64,000 bases of DNA from Otatea glauca (Eukaryota > Streptophyta > Magnoliopsida > Poales > Poaceae), in contig CM070713.1 in NCBI GenBank assembly GCA_036346275.1, positions 54,617,567 through 54,681,566 on the forward strand, given 5' to 3'. Below the pieces are notes generated by a model that saw nothing but the letters and a program-made list of their open reading frames with translations, had not been told where the DNA came from and ran no database searches. Of the stretch, positions 38,933-50,162 are shown in pieces (within the stretch, counting starts at the first letter, position 1; each line of letters starts with the position of its first letter). Made by a program: the position numbers and the translations under genes.

Positions 38933-39046
38933 ACTTGGAATCACTGGTGTCATCCTTGACGAGGTGAAGAACTATTTTTGGCCAGATAGATAGCTTGGAA
39001 ATCACGGATGTCATCCTTGACGAGGTGAAGAACTCTTTTTGGCCAA
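38933..39046. repeat. 61-bp direct repeat, two copies, in internal region 2
   Basis: Counterpart of 30216-30329, with the same two units. Confidence 0.85.
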
Positions 39047-39328
39047 ATGTTGGCAAAGGGTTGAGGTTGTTCTCGATTGACGCGGGTGACATTGTCTGCC
39101 TTATTCGAAATGATAGAAAGGTTATTTGCTAATGTTACAAAATAGATGGAGGATTGATTGGGCAATGGTTAAAGATGAAAATTGAAAGTTTGATACTTAA
39201 CATCTTACCGGCCATTTGGAAGGATTAAGATAAGATATATTTTGATGAGAGTTCAGTTAAATTTATAAGACAATATTCTGCTTGTCGAAATATTACTTTA
39301 AGATTAGACACAATGATTTCAAATTAAT

Positions 39329-40189
39329 CTAAGTTCTGACAGAAACTATATTTGGATAAGATGTACCTGGCATTGTGTTAGGTATGCCATGATTGTTGTC
39401 TTGAGTTGGAGCGAATGTAGGGATAGGGGATTGCTGGCCTTGAGAACGAAGTTGGTCTCTTTTCTTCCTTGGGCATTTGTTGGCATAATGTCCACGCTCA
39501 CGACAGTAAAAGCATGTAACATTAGTTGCCTGGTTTTGGATACCAGATGGTTGCTCACTGGTGTTGTTGGAGGAATGAACAAATGATGGTTGAAATTCAG
39601 GATGGAATTGAGCAGAATTCCTCCTGGGGCAAGCGTCTTCATTCAAGCGCCTCTTCTTGAACTGATTCTTCGAGTAAACTGATTCAGATTTTGTTCCTCC
39701 TACTCTTGGAGTTATAATCTTAACTGATGTAACTTCTGGTATGACCATGGTTGCAGGAAATATTTGTTCTTCTTGCGGGCATCGCTTAGCAAGATGACCC
39801 TTCTTGTGACAGCTGAAGCACTCACGCTTCTCTTGTGGCGTCTTGATGGGTATGATTGGATTCTCAATACCATCTTCCTTCTTAATCTCAACTTGCGGAC
39901 ATCTCCTTGCCCAATGACCTTCTTCACCACACAAGAAACATGCTGATGGCGATGGCCATTTATTACTTCCTGGATGAAGGCGATCAAAGTCTATGTGTTG
40001 CTTCTTTAACTCCTTAGGTAATATTTTCTGTGTAGCTAGTTTTTCCCTTCTGATTGCCAAATCTTGAGCAACTAAGGCCCGGAATTTCTCTCGCTGGTGC
40101 TGAATTGTATTGGTAACTATCGGACCTAGGGGACATTGAACTGGGCAATGGTCATAACCTTCACAAAGGTAACAAGTGATATTGCTCAT
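39329..40189 (-). CDS. Multi-CCHC zinc-knuckle protein of the non-autonomous element, copy 2
   Basis: An open frame of 286 codons from ATG 40189 to the stop at 39329-39331. It has four regular CX2CX4HX4C knuckles at about residues 6-19, 84-97, 124-137 and 226-239, separated by basic, low-complexity linkers (for example KNQFKKRRLNE). No capsid-type gag domain, protease or RT is present. The family resemblance continues upstream to about 40526, where the frame is broken by small indels relative to copy 1. The ATG used here is therefore probably internal to a longer protein. The neighbouring splice-like site suggests the protein starts in, or just after, an upstream exon. An RNA-binding, nucleocapsid-like role is inferred from the knuckles; a captured host knuckle gene is the alternative. 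Confidence 0.7.
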   Translation of the reverse strand: MSNITCYLCEGYDHCPVQCPLGPIVTNTIQHQREKFRALVAQDLAIRREKLATQKILPKELKKQHIDFDRLHPGSNKWPSPSACFLCGEEGHWARRCPQVEIKKEDGIENPIIPIKTPQEKRECFSCHKKGHLAKRCPQEEQIFPATMVIPEVTSVKIITPRVGGTKSESVYSKNQFKKRRLNEDACPRRNSAQFHPEFQPSFVHSSNNTSEQPSGIQNQATNVTCFYCRERGHYANKCPRKKRDQLRSQGQQSPIPTFAPTQDNNHGIPNTMPGTSYPNIVSVRT

Positions 40190-41493
40190 GGGACATTTTC
40201 CAGGAGAATGATTTTCTTCACCGCTGGAGCAATTTATTGCATGCTCATCGCATGTGTCCTATTTCTCCACAATGAATGCAAGCACGATCTTGATTGGTTG
40301 GGTTGGCAACACTTCAAAGAGCATCGCTTAGGTATCGAGTGAGATGTAGAAGTAGGTTGTTGCTTTAAACTATTTCCTTTTCGCAAGAATTGAGCCAAGG
40401 TTGAAATTGTTCTGTACTAAGTGTTGGGAATCTGGCTGAGCTAAGGTAGGATTATCATTTGTTAGCTGAAAGTTTAACATGGCTTCACTTTCCAAGACTT
40501 TGCCGAGGGATCTTGTCACAGGTATCCTGCAACAATGATTGTTAAGACAAGATTATACAGATGGAATCCTGTTGGTCTTCGCAAAGTGAATGAGAAGTGC
40601 TAGTAAGTTATACCAAGATTCTTTAGCAACAAAAAGCTAACTTAAGGAGAGGTACACGGTATGTTAAAATGTTTGAGATGAATAAAAGGATACATCTCAA
40701 CCAGAGTTATTTGGAAAGAACCGAAGATTGATTATAAAGGCTGAAAAACCTATTACTCATTACTTGTAGCGGATGAATTAATGGATTGTCTCGAAGGTGT
40801 CTTCAAGATATTGAAATTGGGAGGATATGGTTAGATGAAAGTTATCCATTTTACAAAGCATCATTCATTTATTAAAATATTATTTTGAGAATAACCTATA
40901 TATGGATTTGGTAATTGCTGGTTATTTTATAAGGCAATGTCTCTTTCATTATAACATTGTTTTCAAGGTTGGTTATTGGTTAGTTATTAGTTCATAAGGC
41001 AACTTTTCGTTCCTTAAAATATTCTTAATTAAATTTTCTTATTAAATAAGGGTTGGCACATCGTAAACTTCAACCAAATGGTTTTACTTTTACGAGAGTA
41101 ACCCGTAAGCAATGCAAGAGAAAAGATTTGAACAAAACTCACAAAATAGTCATCGGTTGGCATACAAGGGTTCTAAAAATAACTTAGCATAACTTAGCCT
41201 ATTATATTCCTATGCGACCTATCAACACCGATCTTCATGGAGCGACATTTTTCCTCTTCGAGATCGTTGACGCCTAAGTCGGAGTCTCCATTTGTCAAGG
41301 ATTGATTTAAGGAAAGAGGAATTTGTTTACAAATCAAAATGAAAGTAGTGGTAAGAGGAGAATCTTAAGATAGAGAGAAGAATAGCAAAATCTACATTTT
41401 GCAAATATGGTAACTTTGAGACATAAGATTTTGAATTTGCTTATTCCAATGCTAACGACCATTCTATCTAGGGTTTATCCTACAGTCAGCATA

Positions 41494-41505
41494 GCTCTGA
41501 TACCA
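41494..41505 (-). promoter_or_regulatory. Primer binding site of array element 2
   Basis: TGGTATCAGAGC on the minus strand, next to LTR 3. Confidence 0.93.
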
Positions 41506-41507
41506 AC

Positions 41508-44500
41508 TGTAACGACCCCCATTTTTACAAACTTGCAAAAATGGAAATCTAATGTGCATTTCGCACTAGTCCCATGATCGAGCTAGTACGCACATACACC
41601 AATTGGAATCACAACCATACAACAAATAATATTAAGCGGAAGCTATTACATAAAGAAACTCTTACAAATCAGAGATAAAGCAGTATAAGAAGCAAAGTCT
41701 TGTAGTGTGCCCATCCAACACCGCAGCAACCGACAAGGCATAATCCTAGAAAGATTCGACGAAGAAAAACCCGCAACCTGCGACGAAAGAAACCTTCGAA
41801 GCTCGGCAACTTAACCACCTAAAAACCACATATAAGCAAGGGTGAGTACATACGTACTCCGCAAGACTTGAGCAAAGCCTACAATATATGCAGGCCATTT
41901 CAAAGGAGGCTACTACAGTTAATTTGCATAAAGCAGAATTGACATTGTAAAACAAGTTATTTGCAAACGGAATTTGTAAAAGCATAATTGGTGATATGAA
42001 ATAAGTAAGCATAAGTAATATATTCACAACCCATCGTGAATATCGAATAATCCGAAATGGAATCCATCAATGTCGATCCTTTGACATGAAAACAAAAAGC
42101 GCTAAACAAGTTCCAAACCACAACCCATTTTAGAAAATTAAACATTTAACTAGTGCAAGTTCACCAAGTTTCCCATGACCGAGGGACGGCTAATCGATTA
42201 GATCTTACACTCTGCAGAGGTGTACAATCTGTACCCACAAGTCATGACCTTTTCTTTTTGCCGCAAGTTTCACGACTTAAAGCGTGTGGCCGAATGTTCA
42301 TGACGAAAACCTTTACATTATCTAATCTAACTTTGCACCAAAGAACGGACGATAAAACCCACGCTATAGCTGGGAGAACTCGAGCATAGGAATGTTGGAA
42401 CTCCCCATAGACGTGGCGCACACCGTTATATTGGTAAGTGTTGTTCCCAACACCTCGGTGTGGGCACCCGTCGAGCAAACCCCAAAGGAAAGCCCTTACT
42501 ACTTGACCTACCAATGTGCAAAGTTAAACTAGATAACTTAATTGGTTTAAGGAAGCCCCATAACAACACTTGTGGTTTGCACGAAATATCTTGGATCATA
42601 CAACACCGAGTTCGGTCCTTAAATTGACACGGCGATACTCCACCCTAACTACGTGCAAATCCTCTCGCACCTCCGGCTATTGCCAATAATCGCCGCATCG
42701 AAACCATAGTTTTATTTTGGGTTTTAATCAAAATACCCATAGCCAAAAGCTACAATGACAACATTTTCCATTTCACAAGGAACACATTTTGATCGATCAT
42801 CATCATCATTTGATCTAAAAGCATGGCTAAGCATGGATAAAAGTAATCGATATACCTGTGGCGACATTAAGTAATTGTCTAAGCTTAATCTATGGTTATC
42901 AAGGTTCACATATTCATACTTATCAAGGAAGTTTCATGAGACAACGGTATAACTACCGATTACCATAAAATAGCAATTTACGTAAAGTAAACGTATGCAT
43001 GAAACATTTTAATAAACAATGCAAATTAAATTCGGGATCAAGATGGTCAAAGGGGTGCTTGCCTTGCTTATATATCGCTTACGATTTAAGACGCGATCAC
43101 GGCCGACGAGGCAACGACGGAGGAAGGACGTCGAACTCTACACGTCGATCGATCGGAAAATAAAGCAAATAATAAACTTCAATAAGGGCGAAAAGAAGAT
43201 GATGAAAATCAAATAAAGATTCATTGCAGAAAACAGGAATGATTTAGGGTTTGGATTATATGATTTCGAGCTGTTATGATTTAGATAAACACACATTTAT
43301 ATACTTAATGGCTTTTAGGATGAGCAAAACATGGTTTCCTTGGATAGATTATCTAATCTTGAATTACGAATTCAAGAGGCTAAAATAATGAATTTTAGTA
43401 TTTAAAACTTCGAATTATAGATGCTAAAATTATTTGGATTAAAAGAAGTAAAACACAAATTAAAGCGGTTATGCTAATAGCACTTAGCCTTAAGATTTTG
43501 CACACGAAGGGTTTTGATTAAGTTATGATTGATAAGTTAGTTAAGTAGATTTATTTATAGTTTTTAAGAAGGTTCTGGTGATACAAATATATTAAGTACA
43601 AATTCCTTATTACAAGGTTCACTTAATCTTATTATGAAGTTCATAAAGCATAAAACTAAGGGTTATTTGACTATTAAAGTTTATATGCAAAACATGACGA
43701 AATAAGATTATTTCTCCGAAACTTAATAGCATATACTTTGAAGAACATATCTAAATTGATTTCATATATTTTAGTGTTTAGACGAGACATTATTTTCTTA
43801 GTTGAAAATGCTTAGGTGATATAAAAGGTTGCGATAATCATACTTTTAGGGTATTCAACTAGCAGGATTTAGTTGAAATGAAAGTGGTAAATGAAATATT
43901 TTTCTAGAATATGGTAGTACATATCCCAAATATTGTTTCTAAACTTATTTCTAATACACTTGCATTTAGACGAGAGTATCTACGGATCGATGAAAAGGCT
44001 TGATGGTGCAATTTACTACTCGTTAAGGGTTCAGCTTTTGATATAAGATTGCGGCTATACCGCCGCGGATAATCTACTCATTTTTAGGTATTAACAGGGT
44101 ATGATATTAGAAGTGGTTTATAGTTGGTTTTACGACCATTGGCTTTTATCCGCAATGTTTTTTCCTATAAACGATCATTAGGGTTTAACATTATTTTATT
44201 TCAACCTAGCACTAACATAAGATATTTTTACCTAATCAGTAAGGGTACTATTTTTCAGAGCTATAGGATTTGGTTTTATCAAATTTGAAGTTTATTCGTG
44301 AAAGTTATAACTATTCCGATATGCAAATATTAACACTTTGACTATTAAACATTTACTGTTTTATGTAGTAATATTTAAATATTATATTAAATCTGAGATC
44401 CTTGCAATGCTAGGAGTACAACAAAACTGATTTGGTGATCATTTGAATTCATTTGATCTATATATTGACTATTTGATTCTATATGCATATGCATATACAT

Positions 44501-46661
44501 TTTATACTTAAGTTATTTCACATTTTTCAAGATAGTTCAAATCAAATTCATATATTAATTATTTTGGTAAATTAAGGTATTCTACTGCTATGACAATATT
44601 TAGAAATGAATTTTACTTATTCCATATTTCTTTTACTCAAATTATGCTTATTTGAATTTCTAATGCATTGAATACCATCTTTAATAGAAGGTAATTCAAA
44701 CATAAACAAAAATTAAATATTTTATATATTTGAACTCCTGGAAGCATGAGTATTTCACTAAAATTGGTTCCATTTATTTTTAAGTTTGTTTACAACTTTT
44801 TAATATGAAGCACTTCTTTAAACCTTTTCTTTAAATTTGAATTTCAAATTTATCCAGTGAAGGTTCTCAAAATATTATTGCATATTCTAAGATAACTAGA
44901 TTTTAGATGAATTTAGAATTTTTTCACTTCATTTGGAGCTACAACACAAAAGTTATAAGCATTTGTATCATTTGGTGTTGAAATAGATGAAAATATTGAA
45001 AATACGCTTGAATCGGAAGGCGATTTCACCTTTTCTGACCGAGGACGCTTTGTTCTACCGACAGAGAGATCGCGGGCAGCGATGAAGCAGAGGAGGTGGC
45101 TAGGGTCGACGGCGACGGTGCTCGGCGAGTCTCCCGCGGAATGGGTGGCACGGCGAGCTCCAGGATCTTGGCGATTCGGGGTGGTATCGATCATCGCGGG
45201 ACGATCGGAGAGGGCTGCCACCGCGGCATGATGGCGGCAGGAGGTATGCTCACGGAGAAGAAGAGCAAGCTAGCTCCGGCCGAATGGGTAGCATTTTAGG
45301 CATCCATGAGGCTAGAGCGTTCCATTTTTCCAGTTGGCCGAGGCGGAAAAGGGCTGTGGAAGCGTGCCACCGTGCGACCGGAGTTGGAGAAGAAACGGGC
45401 ATGGTGGGGAAGCTCTGCCGATGAAAAGAGATGAAATTTCAGGGTGCTTAGTAATCTACGGTGTCGAGTGAAGCTAGAGAAAGAATCGATTTCGAGAATT
45501 GTTACCGATTTTGCTCAATTCCTTGATTCCCCCTCTTTTCGGGTTTTTCCGGCGAAACAGCGAAGATCCTGAGTTTCGGCTTGATTGCTTGGTTCTTGGA
45601 GTAACTGAAGAGGAAGGGAGGTTCAATGCGACGCTCAGGTGCTATTTATAGCTAGAGCAAAGAGGTTGCACCAGGGTTTGAACGCACGGCAATGTTGCGG
45701 CGGATTTTGGCGGTTTCGGTGAAATGGCGCATGTCTTCCGCCGCAAGGAATGACGTGAGATGGCAGGGTATGGCGCACGAACTCCAAGGATGAACGTGGC
45801 ACCATTCGATTGCTTGGGTGGTGGAGTCGGCACCGAGATGCAGATGGCGGTGAAGTCTCGCGCTTTCGGTCAGGGCAAAGACGCGAGAGAGAAGAAGAAA
45901 AGGAAAAGAAGGAAAGGGCGCTGACGAGCGGGTCCGGGACCACAGGGCAGATAAAGGAAGGTTTCCGTTGCTTCCAGTAGCATTACGGAAAAGCGATGGC
46001 CCACACGTCAGTGATTGAAAGTGAGTCAAAGCGATAAGTATGGCTGAGACAAGCACCATGTGAGCAATAAATCTCCCTCTATTCGCTGTCTAAATTTTGT
46101 GAAACTTTTTGACCAACCTCTTCTGGTAGTCTTCTTACTTCAGTAAAAAGTTTGGACCAAAATATATTACAATTAATTAATTAAAATTCTGACACTGTGG
46201 TCTTGTACAGGACTTGAATTTTCGGTATTTTATTTATTTAAAGGTCCAAACCGTATTATTTATTTTTGACACTTTTATGAGGGGTTATATATAGGTCAAG
46301 GATGTCTCTTTAAAATTTTCAAGTCAAAATATTGGGTATTTATTTTATATAAATTCTGACATTAGGATTTCTAGTTTTTGATGGTCTCTGTTTTTGAATT
46401 ATTAGAGGGCTTTGACAACATGATCAAATCCTGATATTTTTACCAGGTGTAAAAACTGCTATAAGGGTGCTATTGTAATTTTTATAGCTCCATATAATTT
46501 TCGGATATTTTACACAAATTCGACTTGCAATTGCTTTTTAGTCAAAAGAGGTGTCATTCATTTTATTTACCCATTTTTCTGTGCATAAAATTTTACATGT
46601 TGATTTTACTGACTTACCAGCATGGTTAAGGTTCTATGGTAATTTTTCCAAAATTTATCTT
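41508..46661 (-). repeat. Array LTR 3, main part, TATA at 45643-45650
   Basis: It starts TGTAACGACCCCC and follows LTR 2 until it is interrupted at 46661 by an inserted Copia-like element. It continues at 53308-53487. Between about 41560 and 45250 it carries an unusual density of one- to three-base deletions relative to LTRs 1 and 2, many at CTG/CAG and in short homopolymers. Confidence 0.92.
46657..46661. repeat. Target-site duplication ATCTT, left copy
   Basis: ATCTT precedes TGTAAGATC and recurs at 53303-53307. The uninterrupted LTR sequence in copies 1 and 2 (TTTATCTTTTACC) confirms the insertion point. Confidence 0.93.
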
Positions 46662-47954
46662 TGTAAGATCATGTGCTGAAAAATTGGCTTAGTGATGAAA
46701 TTGGCATTGCAAAGTGGTTGTGCTCATGGCATGTGTGGTGCTTTGGCATGTGCTATTTCAGATGTTTTACTTGATATGCTTGTGATAGCATGGTAATGGT
46801 TTTGCTTTATGCAATGCACTCGTGTGAGTGGTTGCATGGATTGATGTTGAGTCAAGTCGTGGACTTGTGCTCGGAGTTGTTTCTTGTTTACTCATGTGCA
46901 GGTGTTGCTTGAGGCTTAACGTGGTCGATGACGGACCGAACTAGGTTCATGGAGGAACCGAGGTTCGGACTAGGTTCAGGGAGGAACCGAGGTCTTAGTG
47001 GTCAAGGATGTCATGCGGGACGTTCGGGCCAGAGAACGGTGCACATAGAGGTCGGTTAGTCACGAGAGCGCGCAGTGGGCCGTCCGCGTGCGGTTGTAAT
47101 TGATTGGGGCGTTTGCATGTATTGGGCTATGTTGGGCGGATGGATATGCATGCGAACTGTTGCTCATTATAAATAGGAGAGGGTTGTCTCCTGTTTAGTT
47201 GAGAGAGCTAGGTTTTAGGGTTTGTACTCTTTTGTTTGGAGTACTCTAACCAAATTAGACAAAAAGAAATAAAATCAATTTCTTCTTGCGCCTGGAGTTC
47301 CTTGCAGCGAGCAGACGAGAAGCGAAGGAAAATCGCGAGGCTACAGTAAACATCCACGCTACAGTGATTCGCTATTTGCTACTGTTCATGCGAGGTTACT
47401 GTTCATACGACCGCTCGGTTTCTGGTTTGTTCGTGCGTGGTTTGCTACAAGATTCAATTTTTAGTTTGGTCGCTTCGGTTTCGATTTAGTAGATTGATTC
47501 TTTGTCTCTCTTGATTCAACAAGTTTAATCTTGATTTGATCCATCTAAAACCTTTCTAGGGTATCAATTTAGAGTTCCTGAAAGTTTCGTTGGTTAATCT
47601 TTTGTAGATTGTGATTAATCACGAAATTAGGGTTTGGTCAATTCTCGTCATAATCTGTCACAGCATACTTGCGAGGTTAATAACTTTTGATCCGTAGGTC
47701 CGATCGAGTTGATTCCTTTTTGACTAGATTCGTATTGGAATCTGGTTTCTACAGTTCAAATTGCAGGTCAATCCGACGGTTGGATCTCCAGAAATTAGCG
47801 ATTTACCGAATGCATCTAACTCTGTTTTGTTGAATACGAAGCAATTATTTGAGTCCGAATTGGGGTGAAGTTTTAGTAGATCAAAAATTTGATTTTAGCT
47901 TCCGCGCAATCATTCACCCTCTCGATTGCTAGATTAGTATATTTCGATCCTACA
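46662..47954 (+). repeat. 5' LTR of the gag-only element (1293 bp), TATA at 47168-47175
   Basis: A direct repeat of 52009-53302. TATAAATA is followed by TTGAGAGAGCTAGGTTTTAGGG, a plausible transcription start region. Differences between the two LTRs include ACCG against ACTG near 46959 and 52297. Confidence 0.93.
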
Positions 47955-48005
47955 AGTGGTATCGAGCACGGTTTTTCTAATTTATCTTAATCGGTGATTA
48001 GATCA

Positions 48006-50162
48006 ATGGATCGTTATTCGACAAAACCGTGTGTGTTCGATGGTGTTGATTTTCGTTTTGGAAGGCCAAGATGGAGGCGTACATCCAAGCGCAGGCTTCG
48101 CAATTTGGGAGAAGGTTTACAAGCCGCACGAAGTTCCGAGAACGACAACGCCAACGACGCCAATCGCGCACATGTTGAAGCAAACAAAGCGCGCAACTTG
48201 ATCATCCGGGGCTTGGGGCGAGCGACTTCGATCGAGTAGTTCATCTTCGATCCGCATATGAGGTATGGAAATCTCTTTGTGACTATCATGAGGATCAAAC
48301 AACATCAAAGAGGTTCGCCAAGATATTTACAAAAAGAATATATGCGTTTGAGATGAAACACGTGAGTCTGTAGATGACTTCTTTGCACGCTTTAATAAAA
48401 TTCTTAGCAATTTACGTCTTTGTTGGGGTTAGCTATGACGATCTGCTAATGCTAGACAATTGCTTGGTGCATTAGACATGTCTATTTGGGAGATGAAAGT
48501 TACATCCATTAGAGAATCAACTGTCATGAGTACACTTACTTTAGATGTTCTTTTCTCTAAATTAAAAACTCATGAATTGGATGTTCTTGCTAGGAAGAAT
48601 GATCACAAATCAATTGCTTTGACCTCCCAATCTAGCATGTCTCATAATAATGCTTCTTCAAGTTTTGCTTTGTCTTTCTTATCTTCACTAACCGATGAGC
48701 AGTTGAGGAATTTCAGGAAGAAGACTTGGCATCACTCTCTTCTCGTTTTAATAAAGCTTTGCGAATGTGAGAATGAGGAAGAGAGTTGATGGTGGCCTCC
48801 AAGATGCTATCGGTGTGGTGATCTCAACCACATTCGTCCAAATTGTCCTAAACTTGCGGTGTAAATCATCGAAGGAGGAGAAAGAGACAAAGTACAAGCG
48901 TCCATTCAATGACAAGAAGAAAAGGAGCTTCCTAAATAGCAAAGTTGTGCATCGAGTTCTTTCAGCACTTGAACAAGTCAACTTGAGTGATGTAGACTCT
49001 GAAAGCAGTGATGAAGATACAATATCCAAAGGTAAGACGAGACAAGACTTGACGAGCTTGTGTCTCATGGCAAGTATGGACAGCTCAACCGAAGATGAAC
49101 TTGACAGTGAGGGAAACGAGGTAAATCCTTCTTACGATGAGCTTTCAGATGCTGTTGTTCGTCTTGGTACGCTTTTAGAGAAAAGAAACAACAAAAATTA
49201 AGAAACATGATGTTTTGATTGAATCTTTGAATGCTGAAATTGCTAGACTTAAATCCTTGATTCCTGATGATGATGCTTGCAAATCATGTGACTTAATTTA
49301 TTCCGAGCTTACTTCACTAAGAAATGTTCATGCTTCAACTCTCGATAAGCTTAGAGATGAAATTGAGAAGAATGAGAAATTTGTTGCTTTGAATTGCAAA
49401 AAAATTAAAGATGCTAGTTTCTCTACTTCTGTTTTAGATGAATCAACTTCTTGTTCTAAATGTTCAATTCTTGAATTGAAGTTGCATGATGCTAATGCTA
49501 GAGTTTCTCAAATGACAAATGATTTGCTCACTCATGAGGTTCTTTCATGCTCAAACTGTCGCAAGCAAAAGGCTAAAGTGGACGTTCCATGCAATAATTG
49601 TTTAACTCTTGCTAAGAAGGTTGATTACTTGCAAAATTCTTTAGAACGTTTCACTAATGGCAAGAAAAATTTGAACATGATTTTGGATCAATCTAAGGTT
49701 AGCTCAAACAAGAAAGGTTTAGGTTTTGATCCTTATGCTTCATATGAAACCAAACCACCCACTGTTGTTCAGGCTCTTTGCAATGATAAAATTAAGAGTA
49801 TTAATGAGCCTAAGAAAATTGTCTTTAAGTCTGCTGGAGTTTTATCCTCTACTATGATGAATGCAAATGTTGCTTCTGTTTCTAAAGCTAGACATCGTGT
49901 TAAGTACACTTGCACTCATTGTGGTAGAGATGGACACTTAGTAGATTTTTGCTTTAGACTAGCCAAACAACACAAGAAAGAAAAGGCTAAGGCTAGGTCT
50001 AATTTCAGACAGGCACGCTTTACTCCTCATTATGTGCCTAGGGTGATGCGAACACCTTTTGTTGCTAGAAACACGGGAAAGGGCAAATCTGATTTTGTGT
50101 ATAAGAATACTCGTGTTGTGCCTACTACTGTGTCGTCGTGTGTCAAGATCTTGGATTCCTAA
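48006..50162 (+). pseudogene. gag: gag-like gene of the Copia-like element, frames broken
   Basis: It starts ATG 48006 (MDRYSTKPCVFDGVDF) and continues over several frames. The next frame shows ANRAHVEANKARNLIIRGL and then a gag (UBN2-type) segment ESVDDFFARFNKILSNL near 48370-48415. A zinc knuckle, CYRCGDLNHIRPNCP, lies near 48806-48850 in another frame. An acidic stretch follows at 48940-49060 (SDVDSESSDEDT). The last open piece, 49215-50162 (315 codons), is coiled-coil-rich with paired cysteines (SCSKC, SCSNC, PCNNC) and a final knuckle-like CTHCGRDGHLVDFC. Such long gags with a second knuckle occur in SIRE-like elements. At least three frame changes and a stop disable it as written. Confidence 0.75.

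Larger units (their letters stand above)
38170..41507 (-). mobile_element. Internal region 2 of the array
   Basis: Nearly the same sequence as internal region 1: primer site 41494-41505, leader, splice-like site near 40527-40528, zinc-knuckle frame, 61-bp repeat pair at 38933-39046, polypurine tract at 38170-38185. 38170-39328 and 40529-41493 have no convincing frame. Confidence 0.85.
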
